15,358 nucleotides of DNA from Symbiobacteriaceae bacterium (GTDB lineage: Bacteria; Bacillota_E; Symbiobacteriia; Symbiobacteriales; Symbiobacteriaceae), in the NCBI GenBank assembly GCA_027356675.1, contig DAHVXO010000206.1, forward strand, positions 1 to 15,358, given 5' to 3'. Position 1 is the stretch's first letter. Every line of letters starts with the position of its first letter. The position numbers and the translations under genes are program-made. A model generated the notes under the pieces. That model was not told the origin of the DNA and did no database searches. It worked only from the letters and a program-made list of their open reading frames with translations. This document shows, one piece after another, positions 6,006 through 13,557 of this stretch.

Positions 6006-8050
6006 GACCGAATCACCCCTACTGCCTCAATCTCAAGTCTGGGATCCAACTCGGCATACGAGAGCACGATCAGTTTCGGGAAGGAGTGCCTGGCGATGCG
6101 ACGCATAACGGGTCGCAGGGCCGGCGCACATACCAGGGTGGGAGTCTGACCGCTTGCGGCCATGGCCTGGCCTTCGGCTGCAAGCGACTCCACGAGCGAC
6201 TGTGCCAGGCTGGGATCGAGTGCGGGGCCACCGCTCCGGCGCTCGGTAGCCGCAATCAGTTGCTGCTCCAGGTCCGGAGCCAGGGTAATGGCACGGATCA
6301 CAGGGCCCAGCCCCAGATGATGGACGATCGACCGGCCCAAAGCGGTACGCACCCGCTCCGTGAGCTGTTCCGGGTCCTTTGTGACGCTGGCCCAGTCTGC
6401 CATCGCTTCGAAAATGAGCACCAGGTCACGAATGGGGACGTTCTCGCTCAGGAGGTTCTGCAGCACTTTCTGGATGTCACCCAGCGAGAGCAGGCCGGGC
6501 GTCAGCTCTTCCGCCAGCGCCGGATGGGTCTCCTTGACGGCGTCCACCATCCCTCGCACTTCCTGGCGGCCGAGCAGTTCACTCGCATGGTCCTTGATCA
6601 CTTCGGTCACGTGGGCGACCACCACCGAGACCGGATCAACTACCGTATAGCCTATGAGCTCGGCCCGTTGGCGGTCGCCTGGGGCGATCCAGACACCGGG
6701 CAGCCCAAATGCCGGTTCCACGGTGGCCGGACCGGGCACCGTCTCTTCCAGATCGCCCGGGGCCATGGCCAACAGCCGGTCTGGTTGCAGTTCATAGGAG
6801 CCAATATCGATGCCACGCAGCTTGATCACGTACTGGTAAGGGGCCAGTCCGAGGTTGTCACGCACCCGAATGTAGGGAATCAGGAGCCCGAGGTTGGTGG
6901 CAATCTGGCGCCGTACGGCCACGACCCGGTCGAGCAGGTCGCCGCCCTTGGCGGTGACAGCCAACGAGACCAGGGCGTAGCCCAGTTCAATCTCCAGGGG
7001 GTCCACCGGTGACAGCTGGACCGTAAGCTCGGGCGGTACCTCGTTGGTAATGGGGAGTGAATCGGGCTGTGCCGGCAGCATCGCCTTGGCCGTCCGCCGC
7101 CGGTGGATCACGTATCCCAGGCTCAGTAGCAAGCCGCCCACAGTGAGAAAAGCGAAAGTGGGCAGCCCGGGGATCAGACCCATGGCCCCCACCACGCCGC
7201 CCGCCAGCATGAGCAGGGCCGGGTCTGCAGTGAGCTGAGTGCCCAGTTCATCGCCCAGACCTGCCTCACCTGCGGCACGGGTGACGACAAGGCCTGTGGC
7301 GGTGGAGATCAGCAGCGCCGGAATCTGACTGACAAGGCCGTCGCCCACGGTCCGCAACGAGAAGTGGCCCCATGCCTGGGTAAAACTCATATTCTGCTGC
7401 ACCATGCCAACGACGAGGCCACCCACGATGTTAACCGCCACGATGATCAGTCCTGCGATCGCATCGCCCTTGACAAACTTGGATGCACCGTCCATGGCGC
7501 CATAAAAGTCGGCTTCCCGCTGAATTTCCCGGCGGCGCTGGCGTGCATCCTGCTCGGTAGTGAGTCCGGCGTTCAGGTCGGCGTCAATGGCCATTTGCTT
7601 GCCTGGCATGGCATCCAGCGTAAAGCGTGCGGCCACTTCTGACACGCGCTCCGAGCCTTTGGTGATGACAATGAAGTTCACGATGATAAGAATGAGGAAT
7701 ACGATGAGGCCGACGGCGGTGTTGCCACCCACCACGTACTCGCCGAACTGTTTGATCACCTCGCCGGCCTCGCCGGTGAGGAGGAGCAGACGGGTGGTGG
7801 ATACGTTCAGGGAGAGCCGGAACAAGGTGGCGATCAGAAGCAGGGGGGGGAAGGATGAAAACTGCAACGGCTGCATGGTAAAAATGGATACCAGCAAAAT
7901 CACCAGTCCGGCGGCCACGTTGAATGTCAGCAGAATATCCAGGAGTGTGCTGGGCAGCGGAACAACCATCATGGCGATTACGGCGATGACCACCACTGCC
8001 ACCGCAACATCGGACCTGCGGAATGCAGGTGCTCCGCTCTGACCTGACAT
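6002..8050 (-). CDS. flhA: FlhA export gate protein
   Basis: FlhA is the large ring protein of the flagellar type III export gate. Its membrane part couples proton flow to export and its cytosolic ring docks chaperone-substrate complexes. The 682 residues are of normal length. The N-terminal half has about eight membrane segments (first near 14-30). The highly conserved cytosolic loop is present (RFTLDAMPGKQMAIDADLNA, followed by READFYGAMDGASKFVKGDA). The C-terminal half is the soluble domain ending LDPRLEIEAVGVIRS. ATG (8048-8050) follows a GAGGTGAG site, 18 bases after flhB. A run of eight C on the coding strand (7843-7850) encodes Phe-Pro-Pro-Leu at 67-70 in the first membrane region and is a potential slippage site. 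The stop overlaps the flhF start. Confidence 0.97.
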   Translation of the reverse strand: MSGQSGAPAFRRSDVAVAVVVIAVIAMMVVPLPSTLLDILLTFNVAAGLVILLVSIFTMQPLQFSSFPPLLLIATLFRLSLNVSTTRLLLLTGEAGEVIKQFGEYVVGGNTAVGLIVFLILIIVNFIVITKGSERVSEVAARFTLDAMPGKQMAIDADLNAGLTTEQDARQRRREIQREADFYGAMDGASKFVKGDAIAGLIIVAVNIVGGLVVGMVQQNMSFTQAWGHFSLRTVGDGLVSQIPALLISTATGLVVTRAAGEAGLGDELGTQLTADPALLMLAGGVVGAMGLIPGLPTFAFLTVGGLLLSLGYVIHRRRTAKAMLPAQPDSLPITNEVPPELTVQLSPVDPLEIELGYALVSLAVTAKGGDLLDRVVAVRRQIATNLGLLIPYIRVRDNLGLAPYQYVIKLRGIDIGSYELQPDRLLAMAPGDLEETVPGPATVEPAFGLPGVWIAPGDRQRAELIGYTVVDPVSVVVAHVTEVIKDHASELLGRQEVRGMVDAVKETHPALAEELTPGLLSLGDIQKVLQNLLSENVPIRDLVLIFEAMADWASVTKDPEQLTERVRTALGRSIVHHLGLGPVIRAITLAPDLEQQLIAATERRSGGPALDPSLAQSLVESLAAEGQAMAASGQTPTLVCAPALRPVMRRIARHSFPKLIVLSYAELDPRLEIEAVGVIRS

Positions 8051-8068
8051 GCGCGACTCACCTCACTG

Positions 8069-9178
8069 TTAGTGGGCTGGTGGGATTGAGACCGTGGACC
8101 CCCGCCGCTTTTGGCGCTTGAGGCTGTACACGAAGGCCAGCACCTCCGCCATGGCCTGGTAGAGTCCCGGCGGCACGGTCTTGCCCACATCCACCGTGGC
8201 ATAAAGCGTACGGGCCAGAGGCCGGTTCTCCACCAGGGGGACCGCGTGTTTTTTGGCGATCACCTTTATGCGCTGTGCCAGCAGGTCGGCGCCCTTGGCA
8301 ACCACCCGGGGCGCTGAGCCTTCGTCCATCTGGTACTTGATGGCGATGGCGAAATGGGTCGGGTTCGTAATCACCACGTCGGCCGTTGGTACATCTTTGA
8401 GCGCCTTACGCCTGCGGGCCATTTCGCGCTGCCGCTGACGCTGCTTGGATTTTAGTTCAGGACTGCCATCTTGCTCTTTGTGCTCTTGCTTCACTTCTTG
8501 TTTGGTCATGCGCAGGGACTTGCGGAACTCCCAGTACTGGTAACCGTAGTCGAGCACGCCCAGGGCCAGGAGCCCGAACCCGATGCTCTGCAGACCCGAA
8601 ACCGCACTGGATGCGATCGTCGCGACGCCCAGCGCCACGTTCTGCGACATGAGCGTGGGAATCAGGGGAAAGAGGGCTGCGATGTCCCGGTACGCGATTG
8701 CGCCCACAATCGCCAGTTTCAGCAAGGACTTGACGAGGTCGACCACGGTACGTAGAGCGAAAATGCGGCTGAACCCGGCAGCCGGATTGATGCGGTTGAA
8801 GTCCGGCATCATGGGCTTTAGCGAGAACGCAAATCCGCCTTGCAGCAGGCCTGCCAGCACGCCGACGGTCGCCAGCACTGCAACGAAGGGAAAGAAAGTG
8901 CGGGCATACAGAAGCGCCCAGTCCGCAGAGATTGTGGCGGCGATATCTGGCGTCAGGTCAAAACGCTTCAATTCGGACAGAGTCTCAATCAGTCCGCCAG
9001 CCAAACGCTCATACATGGAGGGGCCCAGGCTCCGCAGTGCCATGGTTGCCACCACCAGGCTGAGACCGGCCATGAGGTCGTTACTGCGGGCCGCCCGTCC
9101 CTCTTTGCGGGCGTGATCCAGTTTTCGCTGACTGGGTTCTTCGGTCCGTTCTTCGCCGGCAAAGAGCTGGAGATCCAG
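8069..9178 (-). CDS. flhB: FlhB export gate/substrate switch protein, apparent CTG start
   Basis: FlhB is the export-gate component that switches secretion from hook to filament substrates after cleaving itself. Read from CTG at 9176-9178 the product has 369 residues, a normal length, and starts DLQLFAGEERTEEPSQRK, which is the typical FlhB N-terminus. The self-cleavage motif NPTH is at 272-275, preceded by the basic linker and four membrane segments. No ATG, GTG or TTG exists between the fliR stop (9197-9199) and the Met at 9071-9073. Starting there would delete 35 conserved residues. AAGGGGG (9187-9193) lies 8 bases before the CTG, which supports initiation there. The frame is also continuous with fliR through its TAG, so a readthrough FliR-FlhB fusion is another route. 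The stop is TAA. Confidence 0.9.
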   Translation of the reverse strand: MDLQLFAGEERTEEPSQRKLDHARKEGRAARSNDLMAGLSLVVATMALRSLGPSMYERLAGGLIETLSELKRFDLTPDIAATISADWALLYARTFFPFVAVLATVGVLAGLLQGGFAFSLKPMMPDFNRINPAAGFSRIFALRTVVDLVKSLLKLAIVGAIAYRDIAALFPLIPTLMSQNVALGVATIASSAVSGLQSIGFGLLALGVLDYGYQYWEFRKSLRMTKQEVKQEHKEQDGSPELKSKQRQRQREMARRRKALKDVPTADVVITNPTHFAIAIKYQMDEGSAPRVVAKGADLLAQRIKVIAKKHAVPLVENRPLARTLYATVDVGKTVPPGLYQAMAEVLAFVYSLKRQKRRGSTVSIPPAH

Positions 9179-9186
9179 GTGGCGTT

Positions 9187-9193
9187 CCCCCTT
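9187..9193 (-). promoter_or_regulatory. ribosome binding site before the CTG start of flhB
   Basis: AAGGGGG on the minus strand, 8 bases upstream of CTG (9176-9178), in the 18-base gap after fliR. It is the main evidence that translation of flhB begins at a non-standard codon rather than at the ATG 105 bases further on, which has no comparable site. Confidence 0.55.
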
Positions 9194-9196
9194 CGG

Positions 9197-9961
9197 CTAT
9201 CGCAGCATGGGCAGAACGTTGAGCAGCTCGGCGTGGCCGTTTTCGAACAGTTGCTCCAGGAAACCAAGGAAGTACGGGAGCACCAGCGCCAGGATGGTGA
9301 GGCCGGCAACGGCCTTGATCCCCAGGCCGACAGCGAAAATCTGGAGTTGTGGCACGGCCCGGCTGATACCGGCCAAGGCCATCGACGAAAGTAGCATCAC
9401 GGCGATGAATGGCAGGACCATTTGCACGGCAATGGCGAGCATTTGGCCAAAGAAGTAGACCACATAGAGCGGGGCCGCGGCCTGTGTGGTGAGCCCGCCG
9501 GCGGCTACCAGTTCGTAACTGCTGGCCAGCGCTCGGATCAACAGGTGGTGTCCGTTCAGCGTCAGATAAATCACCATCGCAAGCCCAGAGAACAGGGTGC
9601 CAATGATCGGTTCAGCCCGGCCGGTTACCGGGTCGAGCACTTGCGCCAGCATGAACCCCATGTCCAGGTCTAGCAGCGCACCGGCCATCTGCACGCTGGT
9701 GAAGAGCAGTTGGTTAAAAAATCCGATCAGCAACCCCACCAGCAGTTCCAGGATACAGGCGACGAAAAGGCCGATACCGTTCGTCGCTCCCGGAACCGCC
9801 CGGACGGCAGGCAGGAGCAGGAAGGCCAGCAGAAAGGTGAAGACCACCCGCACCGGCGGCAGTAGAAACTTGTTGGTGAAAACGGGCGAAACGGCGGTAA
9901 CGCCGGCCACCCGGCTGGAGACCAACAGCAGCAAGGGCACCTGTGCCAGAAGTTGTTCCAT
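9197..9961 (-). CDS. fliR: FliR export gate protein
   Basis: FliR joins FliP and FliQ in the helical export channel of the flagellar basal body. The 254 residues are almost entirely hydrophobic with about six membrane segments. They contain the family segments LLDLDMGFMLAQVLDPVTGR (about 97-116) and FLxLNGHHLLxRAL-like sequence (YLTLNGHHLLIRALASS). Length is normal. ATG at 9959-9961 follows fliQ after only three bases, in the same frame, separated by TAG and GCC. The stop is TAG at 9197-9199, again in frame with flhB downstream. Confidence 0.97.
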   Translation of the reverse strand: MEQLLAQVPLLLLVSSRVAGVTAVSPVFTNKFLLPPVRVVFTFLLAFLLLPAVRAVPGATNGIGLFVACILELLVGLLIGFFNQLLFTSVQMAGALLDLDMGFMLAQVLDPVTGRAEPIIGTLFSGLAMVIYLTLNGHHLLIRALASSYELVAAGGLTTQAAAPLYVVYFFGQMLAIAVQMVLPFIAVMLLSSMALAGISRAVPQLQIFAVGLGIKAVAGLTILALVLPYFLGFLEQLFENGHAELLNVLPMLR

Positions 9962-9964
9962 GGC

Positions 9965-10234
9965 CTAGCGGGCCAGCAAGGGCAACGCTTCGAACATGCG
10001 GCGGGTGAAGTCGATCATGGTCGTAAGCATCCACGGACCGAAAAGCGCGACCCCGATCAAGGCCGCCAGGATCTTGGGCAGGAACTGCAGGCTCGACTCG
10101 TTGATCTGAGTGGTCGCCTGAAACATGGCGATCAGCAGGCCGGCGGCCAGACCCAGGCCCAGCACCGGGGCCCCTACCAGAAGGGCAATCTTCAGCGCCT
10201 CCTGGGTCACGCTTATGGCATAATCAGGCGTCAC
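9965..10234 (-). CDS. fliQ: FliQ export gate protein
   Basis: FliQ is the small two-helix subunit of the FliPQR export channel. The 89 residues have membrane helices at about 15-37 and 52-72. The conserved loop QATTQINESSLQFLPKI lies around 39-55. The start is GTG at 10232-10234, chosen because GGAGGG (10244-10249) lies 9 bases upstream and the family length is about 89. The ATG seven bases upstream is out of frame. It follows fliP after 16 bases. The stop is TAG. Confidence 0.97.
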   Translation of the reverse strand: MTPDYAISVTQEALKIALLVGAPVLGLGLAAGLLIAMFQATTQINESSLQFLPKILAALIGVALFGPWMLTTMIDFTRRMFEALPLLAR

Positions 10235-10250
10235 TCTCCATCACCCTCCA

Positions 10251-11009
10251 TTACGCCTGAAAACTATCGAACAGCGACTTCACCACCAGGTGCCAACCGT
10301 CCACCAGGACAAACAGCAGAATCTTGAAGGGCAGCGATATCAAAGTTGGCGGCACCATCATCATCCCCATCGACATCATGGTACTGGCTATTATGAAGTC
10401 AATAATGACGAAGGGTAGAAAGAGCATGAAGCCCATCGTAAAGGCTGTTTTCAGTTCGCTGATCGCAAACGCGGGTACCACGGTCAGAAAAGCGACGTTC
10501 TCCGGCCCTTGCGGGGCCGGCGACTGGGTGATCTCCAGCATCAGGCCGAGATCTTGCTCCCTGGTCTGGCGGAGCATGAACGCCTTGAGCGGAGCCGCAG
10601 CGGTCTCGATGGCTTTCGCCTGTTCGAGTTCGCCGCGCATATAGGGCTGCAGCGCCGTATCGTTAATCTTTGTGAAGGTCGGGGACATGATTGCAAAGGT
10701 AAGGAATAGTGCCAGTCCCACGAGGACCTGGTTCGGTGGGAGCTGTTGGGAGCCAATTGCGGTGCGCAGGAAGCCCAGTACCACCACAATGCGGGTGAAG
10801 GCCGTCGTAAGCATTAAAATGGCCGGGGCGACGGACAGCACCGTGAGCATGAGCAGAATTTGTATGGTCTGAAGGCCTTCTTGCGGGCCCGTAGCCGGTT
10901 TGACCAGCGCCGGCAGTGGAATCGTTTCGGCATGGGCCGGCATGGCCGTTCCAACCGCCAGAGAGACCACCAGGACTGCGATCAAGGTCCAAGGCCGCGG
11001 CTTACTCAT
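10251..11009 (-). CDS. fliP: FliP export gate protein
   Basis: FliP forms the core pentamer of the export channel. The 252 residues start with a cleavable-type signal peptide (hydrophobic 8-22, then AMPAHA with a likely cut near 27). Four membrane segments and the strongly conserved family blocks follow. These are LTTAFTRIVVVLGFLRTA early and ISELKTAFTMGFMLFLPF, then MSMGMMMVPPTLISLPFK and LFVLVDGWHL near the end. Length is normal. ATG (11007-11009) lies inside the end of fliO, with an 8-base overlap that suggests coupling. The stop is TAA. Confidence 0.98.
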   Translation of the reverse strand: MSKPRPWTLIAVLVVSLAVGTAMPAHAETIPLPALVKPATGPQEGLQTIQILLMLTVLSVAPAILMLTTAFTRIVVVLGFLRTAIGSQQLPPNQVLVGLALFLTFAIMSPTFTKINDTALQPYMRGELEQAKAIETAAAPLKAFMLRQTREQDLGLMLEITQSPAPQGPENVAFLTVVPAFAISELKTAFTMGFMLFLPFVIIDFIIASTMMSMGMMMVPPTLISLPFKILLFVLVDGWHLVVKSLFDSFQA

Positions 11010-11415
11010 GGGGCCCGCTGCCGACCCGGGAGAGCAGCGAGCGCATCCGGTCGAGGTTTTGCCGGATCGCCGCTTCCACGGTTGCCGGGACGCCGGCGGC
11101 CCCTTCTTCAGGCGGTTGCTGCGCCATCAGATCTGCAGCCGCCTGCGGATCCTCAATCCGGTGCACCAGGGTTACGCCGTTGGTGGATGAGCCGAGCACC
11201 AGCACTTCCTGGCCGACGGTGACCAGAAGCAGGTGCCGATCCTTGCCAATTGGGACGCCTTCCAGGATCCGCATCCGGCGACCCCTGGTCTGTGTGACCT
11301 GCCACTTGCCCAAAAAACGGGTGGCCAGGTAGGTCACCCCGATCACGGCGATGCTTGCCAAAAGGAACGTAAGCAGTCCGGCCCCCCCGGACGGAGTGGG
11401 TGCAGCAGCGATCAT
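11002..11415 (-). CDS. fliO: FliO/FliZ export assembly protein
   Basis: FliO helps stabilise FliP during assembly of the export gate. The 137 residues have one membrane segment (about 13-34). A small cytosolic beta domain follows with RRMRILEGVPIGKDRHLLLV and GQEVLVLGSSTNGVTLVHRI, the usual FliO pattern. The C-terminal tail (about 95-137) is charged and helical. Its ATG overlaps the fliN stop (ATGA, 11412-11415) and its end overlaps fliP by 8 bases. A run of seven G on the coding strand (11382-11388, codons 10-12) falls just before the membrane segment and is a minor slippage candidate. Position between the switch protein and fliP supports the call. Confidence 0.9.
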   Translation of the reverse strand: MIAAAPTPSGGAGLLTFLLASIAVIGVTYLATRFLGKWQVTQTRGRRMRILEGVPIGKDRHLLLVTVGQEVLVLGSSTNGVTLVHRIEDPQAAADLMAQQPPEEGAAGVPATVEAAIRQNLDRMRSLLSRVGSGPHE

Positions 11416-11810
11416 TTCACCTTGCCCCCCGCTGCCGAGATCAGTTCGCTGATGCGCACACCAAAGTTTTCGCCGATTACGACGACCTCGCCGCGGGCCA
11501 CCAGGCGGCCGTTGGCCAGCACGTCAACGGCCTCGCCGGCAAGGCGGTCAAGTTCCAGGACTGAACCCGGGGCCATGCTCAGGATATCCCGAATGCTCCG
11601 GCGAGTCTGGCCGAGATGCACAGCCACGTCGATTTCCACGCTGGCCAGCATGCCGATCGGACCAGGATCGGCATGCTTGAGACCAGGGGCCTCGTCCCCT
11701 GCCGGCTCAAGGTTGGGAAAGGCCGCCAGCTCCGGGTCTGCCTCCGGGCGAGTACCGCCGTGGGTAAATAACGCATCCAGCTCAGCCTGTGAGAGTCCGC
11801 CGGGCTTCAT
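11412..11810 (-). CDS. fliN: FliN-type motor switch protein with FliM/FliY-like N-terminal motif
   Basis: FliN-type proteins form the lower C-ring of the switch and bind export chaperones. From the preferred ATG (11808-11810) the product has 132 residues. LSQAELDALF (6-15) resembles the SQDEIDALL CheY-binding tag of FliM and FliY. A flexible linker of about 40 residues follows, then one SPOA domain (about 57-125, with VEIDVAVHLGQTRRSIRDIL and VARGEVVVIGENFGVRI). This start is chosen because AAGGAG (11820-11825) lies 9 bases upstream. The ATG at 11826-11828 would add six residues and lacks any ribosome site. Bacillus FliY has a CheC-like domain between tag and SPOA; here it is missing. fliM, normally next to it, is not in the window. 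Confidence 0.92.
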   Translation of the reverse strand: MKPGGLSQAELDALFTHGGTRPEADPELAAFPNLEPAGDEAPGLKHADPGPIGMLASVEIDVAVHLGQTRRSIRDILSMAPGSVLELDRLAGEAVDVLANGRLVARGEVVVIGENFGVRISELISAAGGKVK

Positions 11811-11819
11811 GGCACTTCG

Positions 11820-11825
11820 CTCCTT
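11820..11825 (-). promoter_or_regulatory. ribosome binding site that sets the fliN start
   Basis: AAGGAG on the minus strand, 9 bases before the ATG at 11808-11810. It lies inside the longer reading that begins at 11828, so it argues for the shorter protein. Confidence 0.65.
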
Positions 11826-11834
11826 CATTCAGTC

Positions 11835-12284
11835 TTACTGCACCACAAGATCCGTGATATAGATGCCCTTGAACACATCGCCTAGCAGTGCCGCCAGCGG
11901 GCCGTTCAGGGCCTCGGCCAGTCTGTCCTTGCCCCTGGCGCCGGCCAAGTCCGCCGACGTGCGCTCGCGCAGTTGGCTGAGAATCATGGCCCGGATTTGC
12001 GGCTCCTTTTTCTTGGCCTCTTCCAGTGCCTTGACGTCCACGACCGCCAGGGCGATGGTGACGTCGATGTAACGCAGGCGGTCCTTATCGGCCAGGTCGG
12101 TCACGAAGTTCTTGAGCTTGAGGAATTCCAGGGGGGTGGTCTTTGCCACATCCTTGCTGGACGAAGTCTCGGCCACTGCCGCCGAACCTGAAGGCTTGAG
12201 GAACACATAGGCGCCGAGCCCGGCCACTCCGAGCGCCAGTACGAGAATCGATGCGACCAATGCGATTAGCAGACCCCGACTCAT
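11835..12284 (-). CDS. fliL: FliL basal-body-associated protein
   Basis: FliL is a single-pass inner membrane protein that surrounds the stator and raises motor torque. The 149 residues have a short cytosolic start, a membrane segment (about 4-29), a Ser/Ala-rich linker, and the periplasmic-side FliL domain. That domain has FVTDLADKDRLRYIDVTIAL, a mid-domain acidic-basic helix, and the end GIYITDLVVQ, matching the family ending in VVQ. Length is normal. A clean AAAGGAG precedes the ATG (12282-12284). It follows flgE after 30 bases. flbD, motA and motB, often found between flgE and fliL in relatives, are missing here. The stop is TAA. Confidence 0.94.
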   Translation of the reverse strand: MSRGLLIALVASILVLALGVAGLGAYVFLKPSGSAAVAETSSSKDVAKTTPLEFLKLKNFVTDLADKDRLRYIDVTIALAVVDVKALEEAKKKEPQIRAMILSQLRERTSADLAGARGKDRLAEALNGPLAALLGDVFKGIYITDLVVQ

Positions 12285-12314
12285 AGCAGACTCCTTTGTT
12301 ATGGAAGAGGCTAA

Positions 12315-13544
12315 TTAACGGCGGAGGTTGACCAGATCCTGTATCATCTCATCCGCAGCAGATATGATGCGGGTGTTCGCCTGGAAGCCACGTTGGGTCA
12401 TGATCATGTTGGTAAACTCGGTGGAGAGGTCCACGTTGGACATTTCCAGGTTGCCGGAGACCAGGCGACCACGACCGCCCGTGCTGGGCCTGCCCACCTG
12501 CGGGGCGCCGGACGACGAGGACTCGGCGAAGGCACTGCCACCGACTTTCCGGAGGCCGCCGGCGTTGGCGAAGTCCGCCAGGGCCACCTGGGCCAAGTTC
12601 CGGCGGAATCCGTTGGAGAACACGCCGAACACGATGCCTGTGGAGTCGATGGAGACCGATTCAAGGGTGCCCAGGGGATAGCCGTCCACCTTGCGGACGA
12701 GCACGCTGCTCCCACTGGTGCCGGCAAATGCCTGGGTCACAGTCGTGAAGTCCAGGGTAATGGTCTGAGCCCCCGCGCCCGGTGCGGTCAGGCTGAGCGT
12801 TCCGGTCTGTCCGCTTTGCATGGTGCCGTCGGTGTTGAACACAAAGGAGGTGGTGCTGGTCGGCGTGACCGTTACGCCCGCCGGACCGGACACGGACCAG
12901 TCCCAGTTGTTGGTAGAAGTCTTGTTAAACTGGAGGTTGAGTGCGTGGGGATTGCCGAGGCTGTCGTAGGCCGTAAATGTGGTGGAGTACTCATCTACTG
13001 TCGGGTCTGCGGTGGCACCCGCGTCCAGGTTACCACCCACGGTGACTGAGCCGGTCTGCTTCGCCAATGACACGGCGCCCCGGATCATCTGGATATCAGT
13101 CAGACCCGAGCTGTTGGGGTTGACAATCTTGCCGTTGGCGTCGGCCTTCCATCCCTGCACGCGGGAACCGTTGGCGGGGTTGACCAGAAAACCCTCGGAA
13201 TCCCAGTCAAAGTTGCCGGCCCGGGAGTAAACCGACGTACCGTCGGGGCCCTTGAGCACGAACAGGCCCTGACCCTCAATGGAGAGGTCCAGTTGGCGGC
13301 CGGTCATCTGGAGGCTGCCGGCGCCCATGTCCAGGTCGGTGCTGCCGATGCCGACACCGAGGCCGATCTGCTGCGGTGTCGTCTGGGCGGAGCCAGCGGA
13401 CATGGTCTGGCTGAATACGTCCTGAAAGGTGACACGGCTGCTCTTGAAACCTGTGGTGTTGACGTTAGCGATGTTGTTGCCGATCACGTCCATGCGAACC
13501 TGGTGGCTCCGGATACCGGTAACGCCTGAGAATAATGCACGCAT
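12315..13544 (-). CDS. flgE: FlgE flagellar hook protein
   Basis: FlgE polymerises into the hook that couples motor and filament. The 409 residues start MRALFSGVTGIRSHQVRMDV with NIANVNTTGFKSSRVTFQD, the rod-hook family signature. A FlgE-type middle follows (GTDLDM-like repeats, TFTAYDSLGNPHALNLQF). The end is MSNVDLSTEFTNMIMTQRGF and NTRIISAADEMIQDLVNL, the canonical C-terminal D0 helix. Length is typical of Gram-positive hooks. The start is firm because AAAGGAGG stands 7 bases before the ATG (13542-13544). It lies 13 bases after flgD, whose product caps the growing hook. The stop is TAA. Confidence 0.98.
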   Translation of the reverse strand: MRALFSGVTGIRSHQVRMDVIGNNIANVNTTGFKSSRVTFQDVFSQTMSAGSAQTTPQQIGLGVGIGSTDLDMGAGSLQMTGRQLDLSIEGQGLFVLKGPDGTSVYSRAGNFDWDSEGFLVNPANGSRVQGWKADANGKIVNPNSSGLTDIQMIRGAVSLAKQTGSVTVGGNLDAGATADPTVDEYSTTFTAYDSLGNPHALNLQFNKTSTNNWDWSVSGPAGVTVTPTSTTSFVFNTDGTMQSGQTGTLSLTAPGAGAQTITLDFTTVTQAFAGTSGSSVLVRKVDGYPLGTLESVSIDSTGIVFGVFSNGFRRNLAQVALADFANAGGLRKVGGSAFAESSSSGAPQVGRPSTGGRGRLVSGNLEMSNVDLSTEFTNMIMTQRGFQANTRIISAADEMIQDLVNLRR

Positions 13545-13557
13545 CGTTCATCCTCCT

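Noticed and set aside
6086..7012. Open frame of 308 codons on the plus strand within flhA
   Set aside because: It lies entirely opposite conserved flhA sequence, has a His/Gln/Arg-rich unstructured composition, and is a shadow frame.
8069..9073. flhB read from its first ATG (334 residues)
   Set aside because: It would drop 35 residues that match the conserved FlhB N-terminus and leave a strong ribosome site unused. The CTG-started form is preferred.
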